IMG/VR virus record: IMGVR_UViG_3300025154_000928
Location: 1 to 36,858 of that record
Length of the DNA: 36,858 bases
Origin: a virus
Direction: 5' to 3' (one strand)
Shown: in pieces, positions 15,998 to 24,504 of the stretch
Numbering within the stretch: the first letter of the stretch is position 1
Layout: each line of letters begins with the position of its first letter
Made by a program: the position numbers and the translations under genes
Notes under the pieces: model-generated
Seen by the model: the letters and a program-made list of their open reading frames with translations, nothing else
What the model was told of the DNA's origin: nothing
Databases searched by the model: none

Positions 15998-17053
15998 TTA
16001 TGGGGTGGTCTGAATTAAAGCTGCCACACCTTTACCACCATTTTCGATAAATCTTCCCCCTGCATTGACAAGCAGTGAGTAGATATCTCCATAGTAGGTT
16101 GGGTTATTAAGATCTTCAAAGATGTTTGTAGTGCCTATGGCACGCTCTATGTAATCTTTCTGCCATGCAAGTCCAGCTCCATTAGCCGTAGTCAGGTCAG
16201 CCGCTCCCGGAAGTCTGAGTACCGGAGTTGCCGCATTGGTGTATGATAGCACCGTTGATCTTTCGATGATTTGAAATCCATACAATTTCCCAACAACACC
16301 GGTTTTTGCATCAAAGTATTGGCTGAAATCTTTGTAAGCGGTCGCATCCATAGCATCCGTAAGCTGCTGGTACATGTCTGAATCCAACATTAGATACCTG
16401 TCATTCTTCGGGATGTTCCATTTATTGAACTTAGTCATCAAACTTTTAATGTCAGCCAGCACTACTACTTTTCTATTTCCGGTGGCTCCAGTCACATGTG
16501 CGGTAGCGTTGGCTCCTGTAGTCCTCACATAAGAGGTCGATTCTGTGGCACCAGGTGCCCATGCGTATAATACCCATTCTGCAACGAGCTCTGTTATGGC
16601 ACCCATATCCTGGCCCATCGCGGAGCTCATTTTGTCGTATGACAAAATCTTTTCAGCATGCGAGATTAACCTGGGATCAGTAGTGAATTCATCCAGTGCG
16701 TAAGTCACATCGACATCAGTTCTCTGGGTCACCGTTGCGGGTAAAGAGGTTCTGTTTCGCGATGTGCCTGATGCAGACCCGGCATTTGGGATATGAACGA
16801 CTTTCCCCATTAACACATATTCATCTGCGTTGCGGGCGAAGTTCAAAAATTGATTATCCTTAAATAGTGTATCCAGGATCCAGGGTTTCCAGATCTCGAC
16901 ATCAAGAGCCATCATGGCTACACCTTTAGGTCTGGGGAATAATGAAGCGGCTCCTATTGCACCTCCAACGGCAAATGCTGTGAAACCGGTTGCACTGGCG
17001 ATGAGCATGGTCACCACCAGGAGGAAAAGAGATTTTGTGATGAAATTTTTCAT
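15998..17053 (-). CDS. major capsid protein with signal-like N-terminus
   Basis: This 351-aa protein lies downstream of the protease/scaffold gene, where capsid genes sit. The body from residue 48 (MALDVEIWKPWILDTLFKDN) through QDMGAITELVAEWVLYAW and WNIPKNDRYLMLDSDMY resembles HK97-fold capsid proteins of phage families whose N-terminus is trimmed. The first 46 residues are unusual: MKNFITKSLFLLVVTMLIAS plus further hydrophobic residues look like a Sec signal peptide. An internal start at 16915 (Met47), with AAAGGTG at 16927-16921, would give a 305-aa protein, the size of Mu gpT. Either a dual start or a processed leader is possible. Confidence 0.75.
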   Translation of the reverse strand: MKNFITKSLFLLVVTMLIASATGFTAFAVGGAIGAASLFPRPKGVAMMALDVEIWKPWILDTLFKDNQFLNFARNADEYVLMGKVVHIPNAGSASGTSRNRTSLPATVTQRTDVDVTYALDEFTTDPRLISHAEKILSYDKMSSAMGQDMGAITELVAEWVLYAWAPGATESTSYVRTTGANATAHVTGATGNRKVVVLADIKSLMTKFNKWNIPKNDRYLMLDSDMYQQLTDAMDATAYKDFSQYFDAKTGVVGKLYGFQIIERSTVLSYTNAATPVLRLPGAADLTTANGAGLAWQKDYIERAIGTTNIFEDLNNPTYYGDIYSLLVNAGGRFIENGGKGVAALIQTTP

Positions 17054-17061
17054 GGTTATGT

Positions 17062-17451
17062 TTAATTGATTTGCGCTGAAGAAACTAATTTATACCCCCC
17101 TCGATATACAAAAGTGAGTATCCTGGTCTTTGATGCCGTGAAGGTTGTGGATGGCCCCGTTAACCCACTGAACGTAACGGTTCGGTTGGTACCATCAGCG
17201 GCCAGTTCTACATAAAGAATGGCACCATTGGTGATATGACTTGCCACAGTAGCTTTCACCACAGTCGTGGAGTCAATGGAGCTGTATACCCAGCTCACCC
17301 GGTTGGATACAGTGAACTGTACGCTATCGTTGGTGGCAGTGACACTCTGGTATTCTGCGGCACCAAACGGGTATTGAAGTGTCTGTGCCTGGCTCTGCGC
17401 GGCGATGACCATCCCGGTCATCATTACCGCAAATATGAGAAACTTTTTCAT
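17062..17451 (-). CDS. small virion-cluster protein with signal peptide, candidate capsid decoration protein
   Basis: This 129-aa protein starts with a textbook Sec signal peptide (MKKFLIFAVMMTGMVIAAQS, with QA at 21-22 as probable cleavage site). A Ser/Thr-rich all-beta domain follows (AILYVELAADGTNRTVTFSG). It lies between the prohead protease and the capsid gene, the position of decoration proteins such as gpD of lambda. The ATG at 17451 is 7 nt after the protease stop; an upstream in-frame start at 17478 would overlap it. Decoration is inferred from position; export is inferred from the N-terminus. Confidence 0.55.
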   Translation of the reverse strand: MKKFLIFAVMMTGMVIAAQSQAQTLQYPFGAAEYQSVTATNDSVQFTVSNRVSWVYSSIDSTTVVKATVASHITNGAILYVELAADGTNRTVTFSGLTGPSTTFTASKTRILTFVYRGGYKLVSSAQIN

Positions 17452-17458
17452 CGATATC

Positions 17459-18586
17459 TTATTTGGGTTCTGAACCAAATGAATTCTTGTACAGGATTTT
17501 GTACGCCTCCGGGTTGGATGCTTTTAGCTTTTCAAGGCCCTTGCCATCCTGGCGCTGCCAGTCGGTGAAGCTCCAGTCTTTCCGGGCTTCCGGAATACCT
17601 TCAACAGCATCATCAACGCCGGGGACCTTGGTCAACGGCTGGTAAGCCTTCAGGCTGTCAAGCACGGCCCTGGTATTTTCGTAATCCTTTTCAAAGAGGG
17701 CATTGTAAGCAGCGCGCTGATCTTCGGTGATCTTCTTTGAAGTGATAGCTGCATCGAGTAAGTTCTTGATCTCAAGCTCAAGGGCCTGTTTAGCCTGGGC
17801 TTTAAGATTGACGGTTTCAGTTTTGAGGTTCGACACCTCGGTTTTCAGATTGGCATTCTCGGCAACCACGTTGCTTACGAATTCCAGTGCCTGGTCTTCG
17901 GTGCTTGTGGCAGCCAGTCCAAGCTTTGCAAGTAACTTTGTAAAATCCATGTCCGTATGATTATAATTTGAAATTTGCTCTTCGTAAAAATTGAAAATTG
18001 CTATAGGCTCCGTGAGGTTCTTGGGCTCTGATTTAACCATACCGTCAACAATCTGGTCAATCAGTTTTGCATCCAGGGCCTGCTGGGGAGTAAGCCAGTG
18101 ATCCTTGCCATCAAACCATTTGGCTTTGACAGCTTCGTCATCCAGGCCGGTGCGATCTGACACGATTTCGCGAAGTGTCACTTCAAAGTCGTCCATCATC
18201 TGGGCATACTGGCGCATATCCTCTGATGTGCCTGAAGCATATCCGCTGGGGACGTGCATCATCATCTTTGAATACTTGCTCATGAGCCGCTTGGCTTTAG
18301 GTACCTGTACCAGGATAGCAGCCATCGAAGCAGCTATACCATCGACAATGATCTCCAGCTCCATCGTCGTGTTGCAAAGGACCGAGTGAATGGCGATCCC
18401 TTCGGTGATCTGGCCACCATTGGAATTAATGTGAAGCACGCACTTAGAGTATTTCTTCTCCAGTTCGGCGAATTGCTTGGATATATTGGCAGGCTGTACC
18501 TCTCCCCAGGAGGAGATATCACCATACAGGTATATGTCCGCCACTTTCGGATCCTTTACGCTCCTGATGTCAAGTTTAAAAGCCAT
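17459..18586 (-). CDS. ClpP-like prohead protease fused to scaffold domain
   Basis: This 375-aa protein has an N-terminal ClpP/S49-type serine protease: INSNGGQITEGIAI provides the oxyanion region, DGIAASMAAI carries the catalytic Ser, and MMMHVPSGY carries the catalytic His. After residue ~210 comes a long coiled coil (LKTEVSNLKTETVNLKAQAK) and a C-terminal KDWSFTDWQRQDGKGL segment, the usual scaffold part. It corresponds to Mu I/Z or lambda C/Nu3: it matures the procapsid and guides assembly. The ATG at 18586 (MAFKLDIRSV) is preferred over an upstream start at 18619. Confidence 0.85.
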   Translation of the reverse strand: MAFKLDIRSVKDPKVADIYLYGDISSWGEVQPANISKQFAELEKKYSKCVLHINSNGGQITEGIAIHSVLCNTTMELEIIVDGIAASMAAILVQVPKAKRLMSKYSKMMMHVPSGYASGTSEDMRQYAQMMDDFEVTLREIVSDRTGLDDEAVKAKWFDGKDHWLTPQQALDAKLIDQIVDGMVKSEPKNLTEPIAIFNFYEEQISNYNHTDMDFTKLLAKLGLAATSTEDQALEFVSNVVAENANLKTEVSNLKTETVNLKAQAKQALELEIKNLLDAAITSKKITEDQRAAYNALFEKDYENTRAVLDSLKAYQPLTKVPGVDDAVEGIPEARKDWSFTDWQRQDGKGLEKLKASNPEAYKILYKNSFGSEPK

Positions 18587-18753
18587 CAATTTCAATCGTT
18601 GAGGATGCAAACTTAGCATATAACAATCTTCAAAAAAAATATTATATTAATGATATACAGTATAGTAGATGTCATTACTTAAATTATATATATAATAATA
18701 AGCGCTTAATGTCTTAGCCTGTAAAACTTTGTAAGTTTGTCAAAATTTACACA
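18587..18753. promoter_or_regulatory. divergent late promoter region
   Basis: This very AT-rich gap separates the minus-strand capsid/tail operon from the plus-strand packaging operon. The octamer TAAGTTTG occurs once facing each gene: 18732-18739 on plus, 15 bp before the ATG at 18754, and 18615-18608 on minus, 22 bp before the ATG at 18586. It fits the Bacteroidota -7 consensus TAnnTTTG. No good TTG box lies 19-20 bp upstream of either copy, so an activator may be needed, as with Mu protein C at late promoters. Confidence 0.55.
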
Positions 18754-19203
18754 ATGGGCTTATCGATCAAACAGAAGCAGGATTATGCCAAACTGCTCTA
18801 CCTGAAGACCACCATGACTCAGAAGGAGATCGCTGAGAAGATCAGCGTGACTGAAAAAACTCTTGGCTCATGGGTCAGAAAGGGAGACTGGGAGGTACTC
18901 AGGGCATCGTATACGGTGACCAAGGAGCAGGAGCTGCGCAGGATCTACATGCAGATCAATGCCCTTAATGACAAAATCACGTCTCGTCCGGAGGGACAGC
19001 GCTTTGCCACCAGCATGGAGGCCGATATCCTGAGCAAGCTGGCATCTACTGCCAGGAGCCTTGAAACGGAAACCGGGCTGTCATCCATTGTCGACTCCGG
19101 GATCTTGTTTTTGGACTGGCTCCGTCCGGTTGATTTTGAGCTGGCCCAGAAGGTCAGTGAATACTACGACGGGTTTATTAAAGATCGTTTAAGCCGTTTC
19201 TAA
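18754..19203 (+). CDS. small terminase-like protein (DUF1804-like)
   Basis: This 149-aa protein has an N-terminal helix-turn-helix (MTQKEIAEKISVTEKTLGSW) and ends with LAQKVSEYYDGFIKDRL, as in DUF1804 proteins that precede the large terminase in Mu-like phages. It would recognise the packaging site in the integrated phage DNA. Its TAA overlaps the terminase ATG by 1 bp. Confidence 0.75.
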   Translation: MGLSIKQKQDYAKLLYLKTTMTQKEIAEKISVTEKTLGSWVRKGDWEVLRASYTVTKEQELRRIYMQINALNDKITSRPEGQRFATSMEADILSKLASTARSLETETGLSSIVDSGILFLDWLRPVDFELAQKVSEYYDGFIKDRLSRF

Positions 19204-20702
19204 TGAGTCTCCAGGATAAAAATACGCTTGCACGTTGGGAGAAGTTCCGAGAGAGCATGATCCGGGACACCCCGGCTCCCATTGGTGAATCCGCCAAGGA
19301 TAAGAAGGACAGGATTGAAAAACTGGAAGCAGATCCGGAAAGCTGGTTCGCCTACTATTTCAAAAAGTTCTATACCTCTGAACCTGCTGACTTTCAGAAA
19401 CGCGCTTCAAAGCGTATCTTCAAAAATTACAAACGCTGGTATGAGGTCCGTGCGTGGTCCAGGGAACTGGCCAAGAGTACCCGCACCATGATGGAAGTAA
19501 CTAAGCTGATGCTTACCGGCAAGTTACGCAACATGCTGCTGGTATCGCACAGCTATGATAATGCCTGTGAGCTTTTGATGCCTTACATGATTGCTCTGGA
19601 GTCCAACCCGAGGATCTTGAACGACTATGGTATGCAGAAGGGATTCAGATCTTGGGAGATGGGTAAGTTTATCACCCGCAACGGAGCCGCCTTCCGTGCC
19701 CTGGGATCAGGACAATCACCCCGTGGTACCCGTAACGAGGAAGCCAGGCCCGACATCATTGTTATCGATGATATCGATACTGATGAAAAGGGCCGCAACC
19801 AGAAGCGGATCGAAGATACCTGGAAGTGGATCGAGCGTGCCCTGATCCCTGCCATGAGCGTGGCTGGTAATAAGCTGATCATCTTTTGCGGCAACATCAT
19901 TTCTAAGGAAAGTGTAATCGTTAAAGCTTCCCGGGTTGCTGACTACTTCGAGCTGATAAACATCCGGGATAAGAATGGTAAGTCAAACTGGCCACAGAAG
20001 AACAGCGAGGCTGATATCGATTATATCCTGAGCAAGATCTCTTATACTTCGGCTCAGCAGGAGTATTATAACAACCCGATCACTGAAGGGACTGTCTTCA
20101 AGGAAATTCAATATAAGAAGATGGACCCGATAGAAAACTATCGTTTCCTGGTAGCTTATGGAGACCCCAGCTTTAAGAGCACCAGAAAGAACGATTATAA
20201 GGCTGTGATCCTGATAGGCAAGGTACGCAATGAATATCATGTATTGAAAGCCTTTGTGGAGCAAACCACCACGGCCACCATGGGAAGCTGGTACAAGGCT
20301 ATGTTTGATTATGTCAACGACCGGGTCCCACTGTACCTGTATATTGAGGCCAATGCCACCCAGGATACCATCATGGAACAGGTGCAGAAAACGATCGTGG
20401 AAAACGGGTGGGCCTTTTCTATCACTCCGGATTACCGGGCCAAGGGAGATAAGTTCTCAAGGATCGAAGCGGCCCTGGAGCCTATCAACTCCAACGGCAC
20501 GTTCTGGTTTAACATAGCCGAGAAAAAGGATCTTCACATGAAGCGCCTGGAGGATCAGTTCCTGGCACTGGAACCATCGCTGAGCGCACATGATGATGGA
20601 CCTGATGCAGTGGAAGGTGGCAAATGGATACTTGACCGCAAGATCCTGTCATCGAAAGGTATTGACCTGGGTAAACGTGGTCGTAACAAAAAAAAGTATT
20701 AA
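19203..20702 (+). CDS. large terminase subunit, Mu gp28-like
   Basis: This 499-aa protein carries an ATPase Walker-A variant SRELAKSTRT (residues ~85-94) and Walker B IIVIDDID (~184-191). A nuclease domain follows with AYGDPSFKS and YIEANATQD blocks and a final DDGPDAVEGG. It drives ATP-dependent packaging and cuts DNA. In transposable phages it packages headfuls from integrated copies, which would include host flanks. The length is typical. Confidence 0.85.
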   Translation: MSLQDKNTLARWEKFRESMIRDTPAPIGESAKDKKDRIEKLEADPESWFAYYFKKFYTSEPADFQKRASKRIFKNYKRWYEVRAWSRELAKSTRTMMEVTKLMLTGKLRNMLLVSHSYDNACELLMPYMIALESNPRILNDYGMQKGFRSWEMGKFITRNGAAFRALGSGQSPRGTRNEEARPDIIVIDDIDTDEKGRNQKRIEDTWKWIERALIPAMSVAGNKLIIFCGNIISKESVIVKASRVADYFELINIRDKNGKSNWPQKNSEADIDYILSKISYTSAQQEYYNNPITEGTVFKEIQYKKMDPIENYRFLVAYGDPSFKSTRKNDYKAVILIGKVRNEYHVLKAFVEQTTTATMGSWYKAMFDYVNDRVPLYLYIEANATQDTIMEQVQKTIVENGWAFSITPDYRAKGDKFSRIEAALEPINSNGTFWFNIAEKKDLHMKRLEDQFLALEPSLSAHDDGPDAVEGGKWILDRKILSSKGIDLGKRGRNKKKY

Positions 20703-20703
20703 T

Positions 20704-20994
20704 ATGAGGACATTACCTATGATATTGCTTAAAGGAAAATTACGCAGGGCTCTGCGTAAAGCGAAGAACACTTTCATCTTCCTGTGGGAATACCCTAAAT
20801 TCAAAGCATCTTGTCGCCGGGCCAGGCAGGCCAGCGAAATGCACAACAGGCGCAAGTACTATAGCATGAAGTTAAAAGGCAGCTATTATGAATTTTGCCG
20901 CGACGACATCAACAGCCTTAAACGTAAAGGAGTTATGAGAAAGGAACTGACCTTCCTGGACATTCAAAAGTATGCATGTTATCAAACAACATAA
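20704..20994 (+). CDS. small basic hypothetical protein
   Basis: This 96-aa protein is rich in Lys and Arg (GKLRRALRKAKNTFIFLWEY) with a C-terminal KELTFLDIQKYACYQTT. It begins right after the terminase stop and ends 3 nt before the DUF1320 gene. An upstream in-frame ATG at 20590 lies wholly inside the terminase and is unlikely. I do not recognise the family. Confidence 0.55.
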   Translation: MRTLPMILLKGKLRRALRKAKNTFIFLWEYPKFKASCRRARQASEMHNRRKYYSMKLKGSYYEFCRDDINSLKRKGVMRKELTFLDIQKYACYQTT

Positions 20995-20997
20995 ATC

Positions 20998-21417
20998 ATG
21001 GCATTTTTAACCGAAGCAGAATTAAAAACCAGGTCTCACATGGAGATCATCGAAGCTATTACCGAAGGTGATGATACTATCGTGCCTATCATCATTTCTG
21101 AATGCATCACCCAGATGAAAGGGTATCTATCCAGCCGGTATGATGCCGATGCCATCTTTGCCAGTCCTGGTGAAACTGATACCAGGGATCCTGTGGTTTT
21201 AAAGATGCTCAAGAACCTGGTGATCTATGAGATCTATTCCCTGCATAATCCTCAGATGATGACCAAGATCGTGGACGACAACCACAAGCTGGCGATTGAA
21301 TGGCTCAAGAATGTGCAGGCGCAGAAGATCAACCCTGACCTTCCCCTGGTCGATTCATCTAATCCGATCACTTACATTCAGGGCGGTGGGAATCCCAGGC
21401 GCGTAAGTCACTTTTAA
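20998..21417 (+). CDS. DUF1320 (Mu gp36-like) head completion protein
   Basis: This 139-aa protein matches the gp36/DUF1320 pattern: an N-terminal MAFLTEAELKTRSHMEIIEA, then IISECITQMKGYLSSRYDAD, then VLKMLKNLVIYEIYSL. In Mu-like phages this is a head-tail connector component. Confidence 0.75.
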   Translation: MAFLTEAELKTRSHMEIIEAITEGDDTIVPIIISECITQMKGYLSSRYDADAIFASPGETDTRDPVVLKMLKNLVIYEIYSLHNPQMMTKIVDDNHKLAIEWLKNVQAQKINPDLPLVDSSNPITYIQGGGNPRRVSHF

Positions 21418-21442
21418 AGACTCTTTAAATATCATTTGAATC

Positions 21443-22705
21443 ATGGCAGAAAGAAAAGCCGGGAAGAAGAACCCGAACATATTAATCCAGCAGATCGACA
21501 TCCGTCAGGTCAACAGATCTATTGTAGATATCGACACCTGGCGCAATGCCATCCGTGCAGCGGAAAGCATCATCAACCCAAACCGCAAGCTACTCTATGA
21601 GCTTTACACGGATATTATGCTTGATGGCAGGCTCAGCTCAGCAATATCGAAAAGGATCATGTCTATCACCACCACGGACCTTAAATTCGTGGATAATGAT
21701 AAAGATGTTGATCTGATCAATGATCTGATCGATACCGAAGAATTCGCCTCGCTCCAGGAGCAGATCCTGGAAAGCATCTTCTGGGGATACAGCCTGATCA
21801 ACCTTGATTTCCTGCCTGACAAAATCACCCCAACGCTGATTGATCGTCGCCATGTGAAGCCTGAGCTTGGCCTGGTGGTGCGTAACCCTGGTGATACGGC
21901 TGGCATTAGTTACCTGGAACCGCCTCATACCGACTGGACTTTGGCCGTTGGTAATCCCAAAAACCTGGGCAAGATCCTGGCAGCTTGCCAGTATGTGATC
22001 TACAAGCGCGGAAACTTTGGCGACTGGGCGCAGTTTGCTGAGCTGTTCGGTATGCCGTTCCGCAAAGGCACTTATAACGGCTATGATGAAGTCGCACGCC
22101 AGAAGCTGGTGCAGGCCCTGGATGAAATGGGATCTGCTGCTTACTGCGTGATCCCGGAAGGTACAAACATTGAGATACCGCAGAACTATGGTAATGCAGG
22201 GAGCAATGCCGTGTACAAGGAGCTGCGTAACGCTTGCAACGAAGAGATCTCTACCATCATCGTTGGCCAGACCCTGACCATGACCCAGGGTGATAAGGGA
22301 GCCCGCAGCCTAGGCGAAGTACATAAGGATGTAGAAGATGCCATCTACCTGAATGACCGCAAGTTCATCCTGAAGGTCCTTAACAATAAGCTCAAGCCGC
22401 TATTGATCAAGCACGGCTATCCTGTTGGTAATGGAAAGTTTGTTTATCCTGAACAGGAAAATATAGCCAAGCAGGACCGGCTGAAAATGGATCTCGATAT
22501 TGCCAAGCAGGTACCGGTTAGTGACGAGTACTTCTATGAAACTTACGGAGTGCCTAAGCCTGACAATTATGAGCAGATCAAGAAGGAGAAGAAGGAAAGC
22601 TCCGATGTTATCAAGAAGCTGGCTGAAAAGACTGCAACCGATCCGGTCAAAAATAGCCTGATCAAGAAACTGGTTGACTTTTTCTCCGACGAGCCCTCAC
22701 GCTGA
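21443..22705 (+). CDS. portal protein, DUF935 (Mu gp29-like)
   Basis: This 420-aa protein fits DUF935 portal proteins: LDGRLSSAISKRIMSITTTD, GYSLINLDF, WAQFAELFGMPFRKGTYNG and TMTQGDKGARSLGEVHKD are typical blocks. It would form the dodecameric ring through which DNA is packaged. Its end overlaps the possible ATG start of the MuF gene by 32 bp. Confidence 0.85.
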   Translation: MAERKAGKKNPNILIQQIDIRQVNRSIVDIDTWRNAIRAAESIINPNRKLLYELYTDIMLDGRLSSAISKRIMSITTTDLKFVDNDKDVDLINDLIDTEEFASLQEQILESIFWGYSLINLDFLPDKITPTLIDRRHVKPELGLVVRNPGDTAGISYLEPPHTDWTLAVGNPKNLGKILAACQYVIYKRGNFGDWAQFAELFGMPFRKGTYNGYDEVARQKLVQALDEMGSAAYCVIPEGTNIEIPQNYGNAGSNAVYKELRNACNEEISTIIVGQTLTMTQGDKGARSLGEVHKDVEDAIYLNDRKFILKVLNNKLKPLLIKHGYPVGNGKFVYPEQENIAKQDRLKMDLDIAKQVPVSDEYFYETYGVPKPDNYEQIKKEKKESSDVIKKLAEKTATDPVKNSLIKKLVDFFSDEPSR

Positions 22706-23981
22706 TCACCACAGTGTGAGGGAGTATTGGCTAATCCAGGCAGCCGACCCGGTGAAACTTTCCAAAGCTGATAATGATCTGGTCAAGAAGCTTTTTGACC
22801 AGGAGAACATCCCTTATCATCCCGACACCATGTTCCAGGACACCGACCAGCTTGCCAAAGCATTGCTGAAAGGTTTCGGCCCCACAGCACATGATTATGC
22901 AAGCGCGGACAACCTGGCCTATAGCATGATGGAGATCAACCTGAACCGTTTCGGTTTTAATAAGAATACTGCCGAGATCGTGGAGCTGAACAATGCACTC
23001 AGGCAGAGCAGCGGCTTACAGGAGTTTAAGGATAAGGCCAAGGATATCATCGGCACGTTCAAGACTCATCACCTCCGGACTGAGTATGACCTGGCGGTGG
23101 CCACCGGGCAGAATTCAGCCAGGTACTTAAACCAGTTGTCTGAAGCTGCCGTGTTCCCATACCTGCAATACCAGACGGCAGGCGATGACAAAGTAAGAGA
23201 AGAGCATGCTGTACTGGATGGCAAGGTATTCGGCATCAATGATCCGGAGCTGTCGGCCATATACCCGCCTAATGGTTTTAATTGTCGCTGTGAAATGGTG
23301 CAGATCGACAGTGATGAAGCCGCTGGCATTGGCATCACCACCGGTAGCGAAGGCAAGGGATTGATGGGTGAAGCATGGGACCAAATGCAGAAGTATGGCT
23401 TTGACCGCAACCCGGCTGAGACCGGCGAGATCTTCGACCTGAACCGCATCTATGCACAGCAGCTTGAGCAGGCTACCACTAAGGACCTGTACGATCTGAC
23501 CTTTAACGATATCAACCTGCCGATGGCTGATTCCCTGAAGGCCACGCTGAAGCACCACTCTATAGTCATCAGCGAAATGAGCCAGGAGTCGATACTGAAA
23601 GCATTTGACAAGGTGGCCGTTGATATTAATGGAAAGAAGTTCAAGGTGTTCCAAGACTATGCCCAGCGGCCTGTTGGGCTCCAGCGTGAGACGGTGATCG
23701 GACAGACATCCGGATCATTTGTGTCACCTCAGGAGCAGCGCCACGCTTTATGGATGTACCTGAGAGAGGTTGTCGATAAGCCGGATGAAGTGTGGCTGAT
23801 TCCGCTTGAAAATAACGCGTACAAGCAGATTTACATCCGGTATTACAAGAATGAAACCATGATGGTCACCACCCTGGTGGATATGGAAGAAGGTCGCAGG
23901 ATCTCTTCCTGGTCGCGTATGAAACAGGAAGTACCCAACCGGAGTGGACTACTAATCTATAAGAGCTATGGCAGCAAATAA
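22674..23981 (+). CDS. MuF-type head morphogenesis protein (Mu gp30-like)
   Basis: This protein is up to 435 aa. Its MuF core lies around residues 155-225: NQLSEAAVFPYLQYQTAGDD, then REEHAVLDGKVFGINDP and the conserved PPNGFNCRCEMVQID with its two Cys. The start is uncertain: ATG 22674 overlaps the portal gene by 32 bp, while GTG 22716 lies 10 bp after the portal stop and inside a 7-bp hairpin (22694-22700 with 22716-22722). The C-terminal ~140 residues (HALWMYLREVVDKPDEVWLI, then YYKNETMMVTTLVDMEEGRR) look like an added domain of the kind that is often a toxin or nuclease in MuF proteins, but I cannot name it. Confidence 0.8.
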   Translation: MTFSPTSPHADHHSVREYWLIQAADPVKLSKADNDLVKKLFDQENIPYHPDTMFQDTDQLAKALLKGFGPTAHDYASADNLAYSMMEINLNRFGFNKNTAEIVELNNALRQSSGLQEFKDKAKDIIGTFKTHHLRTEYDLAVATGQNSARYLNQLSEAAVFPYLQYQTAGDDKVREEHAVLDGKVFGINDPELSAIYPPNGFNCRCEMVQIDSDEAAGIGITTGSEGKGLMGEAWDQMQKYGFDRNPAETGEIFDLNRIYAQQLEQATTKDLYDLTFNDINLPMADSLKATLKHHSIVISEMSQESILKAFDKVAVDINGKKFKVFQDYAQRPVGLQRETVIGQTSGSFVSPQEQRHALWMYLREVVDKPDEVWLIPLENNAYKQIYIRYYKNETMMVTTLVDMEEGRRISSWSRMKQEVPNRSGLLIYKSYGSK

Positions 23982-24504
23982 CCTGGACTGGAATAAGAAG
24001 ATGAAGATCGGCCAGGTGCGCACGGCCTTCAGGAACATACCCGCCAAGATGGGCAACCTGGCTGAGCGGCATTTCAAAGAGTCATTCCGCCAGAAAGGTT
24101 TCATGGATGAGAGCCTACAGGCTTGGCCAGCGCGTAAGAATGCAGGGCGTGGATCGCTGATGATTGTCAGCGGTGCACTCAAGCGCTCCATACGCAGAAC
24201 CAACCTGACAGCCAACAGCGTGACCATCGTGGCCGGTGATGGCATGGTCCCTTATGCCAGGATCCACAATGAAGGTGGTACCGTACATCCAAAGGTGACA
24301 GACAAGATGCGCAAGTTTGCCTGGGCCATGTCGAACCGTTCTGCAAATGGAGGTCAGGCGGGCATGTGGAAAGGATTGGCACTGACCAAGCAGTCAACGC
24401 TGAACATCAATATCCCGCAACGTAAATATATGGGCCAGTCCGGTGAGCTTGACCGCAAAACCCTCGCAATGATTACCAGTGAACTTAATAAGGTATTCCA
24501 ATGA
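23968..24504 (+). CDS. virion morphogenesis protein, Mu gpG-like
   Basis: This 178-aa protein matches the phage virion morphogenesis family: FRNIPAKMGNLAERHFKESF, GRGSLMIVSGALKRSIRRT, VPYARIHNEGGTVHPKVT and a closing PQRKYMGQSGEL. It acts in joining heads and tails. It overlaps its neighbours by 14 and 4 bp. Confidence 0.8.
   Translation: MAANNLDWNKKMKIGQVRTAFRNIPAKMGNLAERHFKESFRQKGFMDESLQAWPARKNAGRGSLMIVSGALKRSIRRTNLTANSVTIVAGDGMVPYARIHNEGGTVHPKVTDKMRKFAWAMSNRSANGGQAGMWKGLALTKQSTLNINIPQRKYMGQSGELDRKTLAMITSELNKVFQ

Noticed and set aside
20590-20703. Earlier start for the small basic gene after the terminase
   Set aside because: It would lie entirely in the terminase coding sequence in another frame; the ATG at 20704 directly after the stop is more natural.
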